A DNA stretch of 64,000 nt from Streptomyces bambusae (GTDB lineage: Bacteria; Actinomycetota; Actinomycetes; Streptomycetales; Streptomycetaceae). The notes under the pieces are model-generated. The model had not been told where the DNA came from, made no database searches, and saw only the letters and a list, made by a program, of their open reading frames with translations. Within the stretch, counting starts at the first letter, position 1, and the number at the start of each line of letters is the position of its first letter. Both the position numbers and the translations under genes were made by a program. This document shows, piece after piece, positions 20,147 to 27,416 of this stretch. The stretch is taken from assembly GCF_019400985.1 (NCBI RefSeq), contig NZ_WTFF01000004.1, positions 16,789 to 80,788 on the forward strand, in the 5' to 3' direction.

Positions 20147-20256
20147 GGCGCTGCCCCGACAGGCCCAAGCGGGCCGGGAGGCGGCAGGACGACAGTGGTG
20201 ACAGAAGTCCACGCAGTGCGCCGTCGCACGGCGCCGTCAGACCTCCTGGAGCACCC

Positions 20257-20409
20257 ATGTCAGGCACGCATATGGAGCGCGGCGTCGAGGCCGCGTACGA
20301 GGACGGCATCCTCACGGTCCGCGTACCGATGGAGACCGAACCCCCCGCAGGCCGCCGCAGCATCCCCGTCACGCGCCGCCGGACCCCGGAGACGGGGGAG
20401 CGGTCATGA
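20257..20409 (+). CDS. 50-residue Hsp20 / HspX-like C-terminal fragment
   Basis: Only the end of an alpha-crystallin domain is present: GVEAAYEDGILTVRVPMETE, then SIPV as the C-terminal I-x-I/V anchor. The match to the end of M. tuberculosis HspX (ATYDKGILTV) is clear by eye. The first ~90 residues of a normal Hsp20 are absent. A short stretch from GTG 20195 in another frame (TEVHAVRRRTAPSDLLEHP) resembles an Hsp20 N-terminus. The locus may therefore be an hspX-like gene with an internal deletion and frameshift. GGAG upstream of ATG 20257 and the ATGA overlap with flavodoxin 2 suggest it is still translated. It could be a pseudogene or a peptide. Confidence 0.62.
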   Translation: MSGTHMERGVEAAYEDGILTVRVPMETEPPAGRRSIPVTRRRTPETGERS

Positions 20410-20909
20410 CCGCCAAGCGGGTGCTGGTCGCCTACGGCAGCAAGCACGGCGCGACGGCCGGGATCGCGGCGGAGATCGGCAAGACCCTCCGCGAGGACGG
20501 GCTCGACGCTGTCGTGCTGCCCGCCGACGACGTCGACGACGTACGCGGTTTTGACGCCGTCGTCCTCGGCGGGTCCCTCTACGCCGGCCGCTGGAGCGCC
20601 AAGGCCCTGCACTGCGCGGAACGCAACGAGCACTATCTCAGGCACCGGCCCGTCTGGCTGTTCAGCAGCGGCCCGGTCGACAGCTCCGCGGAGCAGCACG
20701 AGATCCCGCCGGTGCCGGCCGTGGCCCGGCAGATGGAACGGCTGGGGGCCCGCGAGCACATCACCTTCGGCGGCAGCCTCACCGAGAGCACACCGGGACT
20801 CATCGCCAAGGCACTGGTCCGCCACGGCAAGGGCGGCGACTTCCGCAACCCGGAGCGGATCCACACCTGGGCCCACCACATCAGCAGCGAACTCGCGGCG
20901 GCTGCCTGA
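20406..20909 (+). CDS. Flavodoxin-domain protein (paralogue 2)
   Basis: A 167-residue FMN-type flavodoxin, very similar along its whole length to the protein at 6871 (same MTAKRVLVAYG start, same VVLPADDVDDVRG and HTWAHHIS-like end). The phosphate loop is YGSKHGATAGIA. GGGGGAG lies 6 nt before the ATG, which overlaps the Hsp20 fragment's stop. Unlike paralogue 1 it stands without the Rv1733c-like and ATPase genes. Two divergent copies in one island suggest different partners or different expression. Confidence 0.9.
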   Translation: MTAKRVLVAYGSKHGATAGIAAEIGKTLREDGLDAVVLPADDVDDVRGFDAVVLGGSLYAGRWSAKALHCAERNEHYLRHRPVWLFSSGPVDSSAEQHEIPPVPAVARQMERLGAREHITFGGSLTESTPGLIAKALVRHGKGGDFRNPERIHTWAHHISSELAAAA

Positions 20910-20938
20910 GCGGCGCGGTACCGCGGAGCGCGAGGGCT

Positions 20939-20983
20939 CATACGTGCGGGGGCCATACGTGCGGGGGCCATGCGCGCGGGCTC
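20939..20983. repeat. Three 15-bp tandem repeats between convergent genes
   Basis: Units CATACGTGCGGGGGC at 20939-20953 and 20954-20968, and a degenerate third at 20969-20983 that runs into the stop codon of the CBS gene. They fill the gap between the convergent flavodoxin 2 and CBS genes, as the 17-bp array does at 10697. Confidence 0.75.
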
Positions 20984-21434
20984 AGGCGCGGGGGCCGATC
21001 TCGTCACGGGGTCCGGGAGGCTCCTCCAGGACGCTCCAGGCGATCGGGCCCAGCAGGTCCGCCACCCGCCGGAAGACGTCCATCAGGAGGTCGTCCACCG
21101 TCAGCATGCCCACGACACGCGGTCCGTCGAGGACCGGAAGACGCCGGACGGCGCTGCCGCGGAAGATCCGGTACGCGGCGTGGATGTCGTCGGCCACGTC
21201 GATGGTGACGGCCGGGGAGGTCATGACCTCCCGTACCGGATCGTCGGGGTCGAGGCCCGCGGCCACTGCGCGTACCGTGATGTCGCGGTCGGTGACGACG
21301 CCGCACAGGGCTTCGCCCTCCGTCACGACGAGGCAGCCGACTCCGTACACGTCCATCTGCCGGGCCGCCTCACCGATGGTCGTCGAGGAGGTGACGGACA
21401 CTGCGGGCACGGACATGGATGCGGACACGTTCAT
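20982..21434 (-). CDS. CBS-pair protein without BON domain
   Basis: A 150-residue protein consisting of a CBS pair (about 8-65 and 75-130; MSVPAVSVTSSTTIGEAARQ, GVGCLVVTEGEALCGVVTDRD, PAVTIDVADDIHAAYRI). It resembles the stand-alone DosR-regulon CBS protein Rv2626c (HRP1) in size and layout. That parallel is from memory. GGAAGGAGC directly upstream fixes ATG 21434; a longer frame to 21830 lacks a ribosome site. It is divergent from the small gene at 21612 across a region with one palindrome. Confidence 0.88.
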   Translation of the reverse strand: MNVSASMSVPAVSVTSSTTIGEAARQMDVYGVGCLVVTEGEALCGVVTDRDITVRAVAAGLDPDDPVREVMTSPAVTIDVADDIHAAYRIFRGSAVRRLPVLDGPRVVGMLTVDDLLMDVFRRVADLLGPIAWSVLEEPPGPRDEIGPRA

Positions 21435-21496
21435 GGTCCAGCTCCTTCCCACCGGCTCCGTGATGTTCACCGTAGGCCCGGACACCGGACCGGGCG

Positions 21497-21512
21497 AGGG
21501 CCGGGCGGACCC
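21497..21512. promoter_or_regulatory. DosR/OsdR-like palindrome between divergent small genes
   Basis: AGGGCCGGGCGGACCC, 63 bp upstream of the CBS gene start (minus) and 100 bp upstream of the 21612 start (plus). It is a weaker match because its centre is GG. Confidence 0.45.
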
Positions 21513-21611
21513 CCGTGGAGGTACCGCACGGCCCCTGGGCGGCACCGCGCCTGGCCTGCGAGAATGGCAGGCAGACAGCGACCACCACTCCTGTTGCCGA
21601 GGTGATCTCAC

Positions 21612-21926
21612 ATGGCATCCACAACCTGGACCACCACCGGGGTGTTCACGGGCCCCGGCGGGGTGCTCACCGGCGAAGCCGGCACCCTCACCGGGGAACT
21701 GACGGTGCGCACCACGTGGGAGCAGGAGCAGGCACACGTCGCCGTACAGTACGTCGGCGCGTCCGAGTGGTACACCCTGGCCGGCAGCCCCGTGTCCTGC
21801 CCGTCTCCCGAAGCCGGCCGCTCGGTGCACCAGAGCGCGGTGGACGCGGTGCGCACCGGCGGGTCGGCTCCCTTCGCCCCCTGGCCGATCACCTCGGCGG
21901 TTCCCCGGGGCACGACCACCGCGTAG
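21612..21926 (+). CDS. Small Thr/Gly-rich protein, unknown function
   Basis: A 104-residue protein I do not recognise. The N-terminus has a Thr/Gly repeat-like pattern (TTTGVFTGPGGVLTGEAGTL) and the middle (TWEQEQAHVAVQYVGASEWY) reads like a small beta domain. No signal peptide or membrane segment is seen. GAGGTGAT 5 nt before ATG 21612 and strong GC bias at third positions support real coding. Its end shares a 30-bp palindrome with the converging CBS-BON gene. Confidence 0.7.
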   Translation: MASTTWTTTGVFTGPGGVLTGEAGTLTGELTVRTTWEQEQAHVAVQYVGASEWYTLAGSPVSCPSPEAGRSVHQSAVDAVRTGGSAPFAPWPITSAVPRGTTTA

Positions 21927-21942
21927 GCCTACGCGGTGGTCG
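21913..21942. terminator. Perfect 30-bp palindrome spanning two convergent stop codons
   Basis: CGACCACCGCGTAGG pairs with CCTACGCGGTGGTCG with no mismatch and no loop. The TAG of the plus gene (21924-21926) and the TAG of the minus gene (21929-21931) are symmetric within it, so both proteins end Thr-Thr-Ala-stop. It probably acts as a bidirectional terminator or mRNA 3'-end stabiliser; there is no T-tract. Confidence 0.8.
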
Positions 21943-22573
21943 GGACGGCCCCGTCGAGTTCCATCCGGACGTCGACGACCCCCTCGACCGCGCGGATGGC
22001 GCGCGCCAGGAGGGGAACCACGGCGCGGTCGTGCAGCGGTCCCCGGAGGGTGACGACACCGTCCTGGACGGAGAAGTCCAGGGACATGCCCGGCGTGAGT
22101 TCGTACAGCACGGCTTGGCGGATCTCCTCCGCCAGCTCCTCGTCCGGCCGCAGGAACACCTTCAGCAGGTCACTGCGACTGACGACGCCTTCCAGCATGC
22201 CGACGTCGTTCACCACCGGCAGGCGCTTGACGTGCTTGCGGGCCATGATGCGGGCCGCCTCGGCAATGGTGGCGCCCGGGTGGACGGTGACCGCCGGGCT
22301 CGACATCAGGTCCTCGGCGAGCACGCCGCCGGCCTTGGAAGCCTCCTCCAGCTGTTCCGGCAGGCGGGGCTCCTCGCGGCGGAACTCCTCCTTGGGCAGC
22401 AGGTCGGCCTCGGAGACGACGCCGACGACGCGGCCCTCACCCTCCAGGACGGGGACCGCGCTCACCTTCCATTCATGCATCAGTTCGACGATCTCCTTGT
22501 ACGACGCCTCACGGCCGATGGCGATGGCGGTGTGCGTCATGACGTCACTGACGGTGTAGCGGGATACGGGCAT
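21929..22573 (-). CDS. CBS-CBS-BON domain protein (fourth of four)
   Basis: A 214-residue paralogue most like the one at 663 (shared GEGRVVGVVSEADLLPKEEF). CBS domains lie at about 8-62 and 90-145 and BON at about 150-207. GAAGGAGC upstream fixes ATG 22573. It faces three or four tandem palindromes in its promoter region, the densest operator cluster in the island. Its last codons lie in the 30-bp palindrome. Confidence 0.9.
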   Translation of the reverse strand: MPVSRYTVSDVMTHTAIAIGREASYKEIVELMHEWKVSAVPVLEGEGRVVGVVSEADLLPKEEFRREEPRLPEQLEEASKAGGVLAEDLMSSPAVTVHPGATIAEAARIMARKHVKRLPVVNDVGMLEGVVSRSDLLKVFLRPDEELAEEIRQAVLYELTPGMSLDFSVQDGVVTLRGPLHDRAVVPLLARAIRAVEGVVDVRMELDGAVPTTA

Positions 22574-22895
22574 GACCGGCTCCTTCGCCGTATTCGGTCG
22601 TGGACCTGCCGCCGCTCCGGTGTGGTCGCAGCTCGGGTCGACCCCCTTCTTCCAGTCGAACCCTTCTCTTCCATCTGAGCACCCGAGCGGGTGCCTGCGC
22701 AGGGCCCTGTGGGCCAGCGCAGAGGGCCCGAGTGGCCCGGGGCGGCAGACAGGGACCGCCTGGCCCCGGAAGGGGCCGTTCGGCCCCGCTCGTGCCTCTG
22801 CCCGCGGTGTCACGATGGCAGCAGCGAACGAAGCGAGCGGTGCAGGACGGGTTCCTTCCGCGGCTTCCCCGACGCGACCAGGCAGGTGAGCGGCC
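22574..22895. promoter_or_regulatory. Divergent 322-bp control region with a tandem operator array
   Basis: No gene is supported. It holds GGGCCCGAGTGGCCCG (22724-22739), GGGACCGCCTGGCCCC (22752-22767) and the perfect GGGGCCGTTCGGCCCC (22772-22787), plus a weaker candidate at 22702. Spacings are 28 and 20 bp. It lies between the fourth CBS-BON gene and the SHOCT-type membrane gene. Confidence 0.65.
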
Positions 22896-23162
22896 ATGAT
22901 GTTCTGGTACGACCACAATCTCGGCGGGTGGGGCTGGTTCGCGATGTCGGTCAGCATGATCCTCTTCTGGGCCTTGATCATCACCGTGGCGGTGCTGCTC
23001 TTCCGCACCGTGAACCGGCCGCCCCACGAGCACACCCACACCCCCGCCGCCCCGACTCCCGAGCAGGTCCTCGCGCACCGCCTGGCCCGCGGAGAGATCG
23101 ACGAGGACGAGTATCAGCGCCGCCTGGCAGCCCTACGGACGGGGCCTCCCGGAACGCCGTGA
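22896..23162 (+). CDS. Small membrane protein with C-terminal SHOCT-like motif
   Basis: An 88-residue protein. One membrane helix (about residues 16-38, SVSMILFWALIITVAVLLF) is followed by a His/Pro linker and a SHOCT-type tail (EQVLAHRLARGEIDEDEYQRR). SHOCT tails are short oligomerisation modules found at the ends of many membrane proteins. AGGTGAG lies about 6 nt before ATG 22896. Its place beside the strongest operator cluster suggests membership of the dormancy regulon. Confidence 0.83.
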   Translation: MMFWYDHNLGGWGWFAMSVSMILFWALIITVAVLLFRTVNRPPHEHTHTPAAPTPEQVLAHRLARGEIDEDEYQRRLAALRTGPPGTP

Positions 23163-23169
23163 CACGTGT

Positions 23170-23742
23170 TCACCGGGGGACCGGGCGCAGGCCACCGAGG
23201 GTGACCTCGACGAGGCGGCGGGTGGCCGCCTCGGAGGTCAGGGCGCCGGCGGCGGTCAGCGCGTGGAGGCAGTACTGGGCGAGTTCGGCGGGCGGTACGT
23301 CGGCGCGCAGGCCTCCTTCTGCTGCGCCTTCGGCGATGAGGGCCTGCACCATGCCGGCGAGGTGGCGCTCGGCGTGGGTGACGTGTTCGCCCTGGTGCAG
23401 GAGGGTGGCGAGTTCGCCGCCGTGGCGCTGGCGGGCGATGGCCGCGTACGTCTGAAGTACGGCCTCGAGCCGTTCGGCCGGGGTTCCGCTCCGGTCGCGG
23501 ACTTCGGCCAGCTGGTGCAGATGGTCCGTCACCTGGCGTTCGTGCCAGGCCAGGAGGACGGCCTCGGCGTCGGAGAAGTACTTGTAGAGGGTGGCGCGGC
23601 CGATGCCGGTCTGCTCGGCGACCTTCGACATGGTCACGGCCCGCAGGCCGCCGGCCTCCACCAGCTTCGCGGCGGTGTCCAGGATGGCTTCGCGTACCGC
23701 GTGGCGGTGCGCGTCGATGGTCTCGTTCCACAGCTTCGGCAC
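23170..23742 (-). CDS. TetR-family transcriptional regulator
   Basis: A 190-residue TetR repressor. The HTH covers about residues 15-62 (LDTAAKLVEAGGLRAVTMSK, then TGIGRATLYKYFSDAEAVL), followed by a helical ligand domain. GTG 23742 is the start used. A 19-bp perfect palindrome 46 bp upstream is the likely operator. It probably controls itself and the divergent two-gene membrane-protein unit at 23867-24552. Ligand unknown. Confidence 0.9.
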   Translation of the reverse strand: MPKLWNETIDAHRHAVREAILDTAAKLVEAGGLRAVTMSKVAEQTGIGRATLYKYFSDAEAVLLAWHERQVTDHLHQLAEVRDRSGTPAERLEAVLQTYAAIARQRHGGELATLLHQGEHVTHAERHLAGMVQALIAEGAAEGGLRADVPPAELAQYCLHALTAAGALTSEAATRRLVEVTLGGLRPVPR

Positions 23743-23787
23743 CCGTCAAGCATACGGACGTCTCCAGGGGATACACTCTGTTCATGA

Positions 23788-23806
23788 GCGAGACACAGTG
23801 TCTCGC
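23788..23806. promoter_or_regulatory. 19-bp palindromic operator, probably of the adjacent TetR
   Basis: GCGAGACAC-A-GTGTCTCGC is a perfect inverted repeat around one base, placed between the TetR gene (minus, from 23742) and the membrane-protein genes (plus, from 23867). The flanks are AT-richer than the surroundings and contain promoter-like ATACACT and a second AAAGTGTG motif. Confidence 0.75.
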
Positions 23807-23866
23807 AAAGTGTGCAAAGTGCCTGCGGGGCCGCCCTTGGCCCGCGCAACCTTGAGGGAGGACGCC

Positions 23867-24016
23867 ATGGACGGTTCGCCGACCCGTTCCGGGCCGCACG
23901 ACGACGACGGTGCGCCGCGCTGGGTGAAGGTGTCAGCGGCGGTCGCGGTCGTCCTGGTGGCCGTGTTCGTGATCGTGCACCTGGCCGGCGGCGGAATGGT
24001 GGGGCATACCCCGTGA
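23867..24016 (+). CDS. 49-residue single-helix membrane protein
   Basis: A short acidic N-terminus (PHDDDGAPRW) precedes one membrane helix (about residues 21-41, VSAAVAVVLVAVFVIVHLAG). GAGGGAGG lies 6 nt upstream of ATG 23867. Its TGA overlaps the GTG of the next gene, so the two form a coupled unit under the 19-bp operator. Function unknown. Confidence 0.8.
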   Translation: MDGSPTRSGPHDDDGAPRWVKVSAAVAVVLVAVFVIVHLAGGGMVGHTP

Positions 24017-24552
24017 AGACGTTTCCGCCGAGGCTTCGCAAACTGACGCTGACGGCGCACGTCACCTCTTCCCTCGGCTGGCTGGGCGCCGTCGCCGCCT
24101 TCCTCGCCCTCGCGCTCGCCGGGCTCACCAGCGCCGAGTCGCAGACGGTGCGCGGAGCGTACGTCGCGATGGAACTGGTGGGCTGGTGGGTGATCGTGCC
24201 GTTCAGCGTCGCCTCGTTGGTGACCGGCGTGGTCCAGTCGCTCGGGACGGTCTACGGGCTGGTGCGCCATTACTGGGTGATCGCGAAGCTCCTGATCACG
24301 GTGGTCGCGACACTGCTGCTCCTGGTGCACATGCAGCCGGTCGGGCACCTGGCCGATGCGGCCGCCCGGGCCGCGCTGGCGGCGGGGGAGCTGGAGGGCA
24401 TGCGCGTGCAGCTGATCGCCGATGCGGCGGCGGCGCTGGCGGTGCTGCTCGTCGCCGCCGGGCTGTCGGTGTTCAAGCCGCGCGGGGTGACCCGGTACGG
24501 CCGCCGCAGACAGCGCGAGCAGGCCGCGACGGGACAGCGCATCGCGGTGTGA
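24013..24552 (+). CDS. Four-helix integral membrane protein (DUF2269-like)
   Basis: A 179-residue protein with four predicted helices (about 16-40, 52-78, 84-105, 132-155) and a basic C-terminal tail. The pattern HVTSSLGWLGAVAAFLALAL ... GVVQSLGTVYGLVRHYWVIA is common in actinobacterial membrane proteins next to TetR genes and resembles DUF2269. The start GTG overlaps the previous stop. No catalytic motif is visible. Confidence 0.8.
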   Translation: MKTFPPRLRKLTLTAHVTSSLGWLGAVAAFLALALAGLTSAESQTVRGAYVAMELVGWWVIVPFSVASLVTGVVQSLGTVYGLVRHYWVIAKLLITVVATLLLLVHMQPVGHLADAAARAALAAGELEGMRVQLIADAAAALAVLLVAAGLSVFKPRGVTRYGRRRQREQAATGQRIAV

Positions 24553-24578
24553 GGCCGTGCAGATCCGTGCACAGGGCG

Positions 24579-24609
24579 AAGGGGCCACCGGACGATCCGG
24601 TGGCCCCTT
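24579..24609. terminator. 13-bp stem hairpin terminator
   Basis: AAGGGGCCACCGG / CCGGTGGCCCCTT with a 5-nt loop (ACGAT), 27 bp after the membrane-protein stop. Confidence 0.88.
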
Positions 24610-24620
24610 GCGTACGTGCG

Positions 24621-24648
24621 GCTCAGCCGGCCAGCCAGTCGGCTGAGC
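24621..24648. terminator. Second hairpin between convergent genes
   Basis: GCTCAGCCG / CGGCTGAGC with a 10-nt loop. It probably serves the converging MFS gene that ends at 24734. Confidence 0.65.
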
Positions 24649-24733
24649 GGACTCAGCAAAGTCCGGTGCGGTACCGCGCCCCGTCAGGGGCGCGGGGAAC
24701 TGCGCGACCAGCCCCCACCGGCCCGCGGTTTCA

Positions 24734-26188
24734 TCACCGCACTTCCAGCGGAGCGCTCAGGCGTTCCTTCTGCCCGGCGCTCTCCGCGGGGGAAGCCGCG
24801 GCGGCGGCCCTGGCCCCCTTCATCAGCAGGACGGTGAGCAGTGCGCCTGCCGCGGCGATGGCGGCCGCCGCGAGGAAGGCAGCGCTGAACCCGTCGGTCA
24901 GGGCGGGCAGGTCGCCGAGCCGGTCCGCTCCCTGGGACGCCGCCACGGCGGTCAGTGCGGCGAGGCCCAGGGCGGAGCCGACCTGGTAGGTGGTGTTGAC
25001 GATGCCGGAGGCGAGGCCGGCCTGCTCGGGCGGTGCGGCGGCCATCGCCGACATCAGGGCGGGGATGTAGGCCAGGGACATACCGGTCGCCGCGACCAGC
25101 GAGGCCGGAAGGACGTCCACCAGGAAGGTGCCGGTCGGCTCCACCGCCGACAGCCACACCAGCCCGGCGGCGAGCACCAGCAGGCCGCTCGCGATCAAGG
25201 GCTTCGCGCCGAACCGGCCGAGCAGACGTCCCGTGAGCGTGGTCATGAACACCATCAGCAGGGCGGTCATCGGCAGCAGGGCCGCGCCGCTGGCGAAGGC
25301 TCCGTAGCCGAGGACCTGCTGGAGGTAGAGGTTGAGGAAGTACCACATCGGGATCCACGCGGCTCCCAGCAGCGCCATCGCGGCGTTGGAGATGCCCAGG
25401 CCGGGGGTGCGCCAGATGCTCAGCGGCATCAGGGGTGCCTTCGACGACTTCTGGACCGCGAGGAAGAGCGCCAGGAGGACGGCCGCGCCGCTCAGCTCCA
25501 GCAGGGTCTGCGTGCTGCCCCACCCGGTCTCGGGGGCCCGGACGACGGCGAAGACCGCGAGGGCCAGGCCGGCGGTGACGGCGGCGGCGCCCAGGACGTC
25601 GATCGCGCCCCGGCGGCGGCCGACGGCGGGAAGGAGGCCGGTCGCGGCGAGGGTGGCGAGGCCGATCGGGACGTAGATGATGAAGATCCACGGCCAGGAC
25701 GCCCACTGCGTGAACACGCCGCCCAGGAACACGCCCGCCGTGCCACCGGCCGGTGCGGCCGCTCCGTAGAGGGCGAGGGCCGTGCCGAGTTCCCTCGGGT
25801 CGTGCCCGAACAGCATCATCAGCAACGTCATCGACGCGGGCGCGATCAGCGCGCCGCCGGCGCCCTGCACGGCCCTGCCGACGATCTCGACCGTCGCGCT
25901 GCCGGCCGCGGCCGCGACCACGGAGCCCGCGGTCAGCACCACCCAGCCGGCGGCGAAGACGCGCCGGGCGCCGAGGAGGTCGGACAGCCGGCCGCCGAGG
26001 AGGAGCAGGCCTCCGAAGGCGATGACGTAAGCGTTGAACACCCATTGCAGCCCGCCCTGGGAGAAGCCCAGGTCCTCCTGCATCTGCGGAAGGGCGACGC
26101 CGATGATCGACGTATCCATGATCACCATGAACTGCGCCGCGGCCAGCACGCCCAGCGCCCACCAGCGCCGGGGATTGACGGTTCCCAC
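24734..26188 (-). CDS. MFS drug/metabolite exporter, DHA2 type
   Basis: A 484-residue transporter with about 14 helices. Motif A appears as GGRLSDLLGARR, motif C-like segments as ALYGAAAPAGGTAGVFLGG, and the N-terminal VIMDTSIIGVALP is typical of DHA2 proton antiporters. GGAGGG with 8-nt spacing favours GTG 26188; the ATG at 26203 contains that ribosome site and has none of its own. Two CsoR-type boxes sit just upstream (26216 and 26254), like those at the copper genes, so expression may be metal-controlled. The substrate is not known. Confidence 0.9.
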   Translation of the reverse strand: MGTVNPRRWWALGVLAAAQFMVIMDTSIIGVALPQMQEDLGFSQGGLQWVFNAYVIAFGGLLLLGGRLSDLLGARRVFAAGWVVLTAGSVVAAAAGSATVEIVGRAVQGAGGALIAPASMTLLMMLFGHDPRELGTALALYGAAAPAGGTAGVFLGGVFTQWASWPWIFIIYVPIGLATLAATGLLPAVGRRRGAIDVLGAAAVTAGLALAVFAVVRAPETGWGSTQTLLELSGAAVLLALFLAVQKSSKAPLMPLSIWRTPGLGISNAAMALLGAAWIPMWYFLNLYLQQVLGYGAFASGAALLPMTALLMVFMTTLTGRLLGRFGAKPLIASGLLVLAAGLVWLSAVEPTGTFLVDVLPASLVAATGMSLAYIPALMSAMAAAPPEQAGLASGIVNTTYQVGSALGLAALTAVAASQGADRLGDLPALTDGFSAAFLAAAAIAAAGALLTVLLMKGARAAAAASPAESAGQKERLSAPLEVR

Positions 26189-26215
26189 TGCTCTGCCCTC
26201 CATTACGGGATGAAT

Positions 26216-26270
26216 ATACCCCCCAGGGGTACCTCTCGAATGGCCCTAACCATATACCCATGGGGGGTAT
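26216..26270. promoter_or_regulatory. Two CsoR-type 17-bp boxes upstream of the MFS gene
   Basis: ATACCCCCCAGGGGTAC (26216-26232) and ATACCCATGGGGGGTAT (26254-26270). Both share the ATACC...GGGTAT form of the three boxes at the copper operon (28696-28797). The first lies 28 bp upstream of the preferred MFS start. Confidence 0.72.
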
Positions 26271-26329
26271 TCCGCTCGGCCTCGTAGGCGCCGGCCCCCT
26301 CGATCCCGACGGCCGCAACGGCTCACGGC

Positions 26330-26352
26330 GTGGTAGGTTATAGGTCTACCAC
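26330..26352. promoter_or_regulatory. Inverted repeat, candidate TetR operator
   Basis: GTGGTAG, 9 bp, CTACCAC, 17 bp before the SnoaL-like start codon. It is probably bound by the TetR encoded at 26868. Confidence 0.6.
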
Positions 26353-26368
26353 TAACGTAGGAGTGAAA

Positions 26369-26842
26369 GTGACAGTCAAGGAAGACACCGCCGCCCGCCG
26401 CGCCGCTGCCCAGCACGCCCTGGCCGAGCACCTGCGCCTCACTGCCGCAGGACGCACCGACGAGTGGGTGGAGCTGTTCGCCCCGGACGCGGTGCTCGAG
26501 TTCCCGTACGCGCCGGCCGGCGTGCCGAAGCGAGTGGTGGGGCGTGACGCACTGGTCGCGCACATGACGCACTTCCCCGAGAACTTCGACGTGGAATTCG
26601 TCGACCTGGTGTTCCACGACACGGTCGACCCGAGTCTCGTGATCGCCGAGTTCCGCTCGAAGGGCACTGCGGTGCCGACCGGCAAGCCGTACGAGCAGAC
26701 CTGCATCTCCGTCGTCCGGACCGATGACAACGCGCGCATCACTCACTACCTGGACTACTGGAACCCGCTGGTGGCGATCGAGGCACTCACGCCCGAGGAC
26801 GTGCCGTCCGACGCCGACCGTGGCGTGACTTTTGGAAGCTGA
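26369..26842 (+). CDS. SnoaL / NTF2-fold protein
   Basis: A 157-residue single-domain protein of the NTF2-like/SnoaL fold (about residues 14-140). It shows EHLRLTAAGRTDEWVELFAPD, GRDALVAHMTHFPENFDVEF, HDTVDPSLVIAEFRSKG and HYLDYWNP, typical of PhzA/B-like cyclase or isomerase relatives. AGGAG with 5-nt spacing selects GTG 26369. It is followed 25 bp later by a TetR gene in the same direction and probably forms a self-regulated pair. The reaction is unknown. Confidence 0.85.
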   Translation: MTVKEDTAARRAAAQHALAEHLRLTAAGRTDEWVELFAPDAVLEFPYAPAGVPKRVVGRDALVAHMTHFPENFDVEFVDLVFHDTVDPSLVIAEFRSKGTAVPTGKPYEQTCISVVRTDDNARITHYLDYWNPLVAIEALTPEDVPSDADRGVTFGS

Positions 26843-26867
26843 GGGCGGACATGTTTGACTGATACAC

Positions 26868-27416
26868 ATGCCTGCCCCCGGTACCAGCACGAAGAGCGAC
26901 GAACGACGTCGGACCATCGTGGCCGCCGCGATCGGTTGCTTCGCGCAAAAGGGCTTCTACGGGACGACGACGCATGAGATCGCAGACTGGGTCGGCATCT
27001 CTCAGCCGTATCTCTATCGCCTGTACCCGAACAAGGAAGCCCTGTTCGCGGCAGTGGTCGACCACGTATCCGTCGTCATGACCGAAACGCTGGTCGCCCA
27101 CTCGCCCGCGCCGGGTGGGGCCGGGCCGGCGCCCGAGGTGGCGTTGGACGCGGCCCGCGGCGCCTACGCCGCGCTCGTCGCGGACCCGAACATCCTGCGT
27201 TTCCTCATGCACGCGAACTGTGCCGCCGGCGAGCCGCTGGTGGCACAGGCCGTGCGCCGCTGCTACGCCAAGCAGGTCGACACCGTCCGGCAGCTGCTGG
27301 GCGACGACGACGCCGTACGGCGCTGGTTCGGCGCCGGGATGCTCGACAACGTGGCCGCCGTGCTGGGCCTGGCCGACATCGACGAGCCGTGGGCGCACGT
27401 CCTCACCGCTCGATGA
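26868..27416 (+). CDS. TetR-family transcriptional regulator
   Basis: A 182-residue TetR protein. The HTH at about residues 13-60 reads IVAAAIGCFAQKGFYGTTTH and then VGISQPYLYRLYPNKEALF. The ligand domain is short. No clear ribosome site precedes ATG 26868, so it may be translated by coupling from the SnoaL gene. Codon use is slightly less GC-rich at its start than in neighbours. Likely operator at 26330. Confidence 0.9.
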   Translation: MPAPGTSTKSDERRRTIVAAAIGCFAQKGFYGTTTHEIADWVGISQPYLYRLYPNKEALFAAVVDHVSVVMTETLVAHSPAPGGAGPAPEVALDAARGAYAALVADPNILRFLMHANCAAGEPLVAQAVRRCYAKQVDTVRQLLGDDDAVRRWFGAGMLDNVAAVLGLADIDEPWAHVLTAR

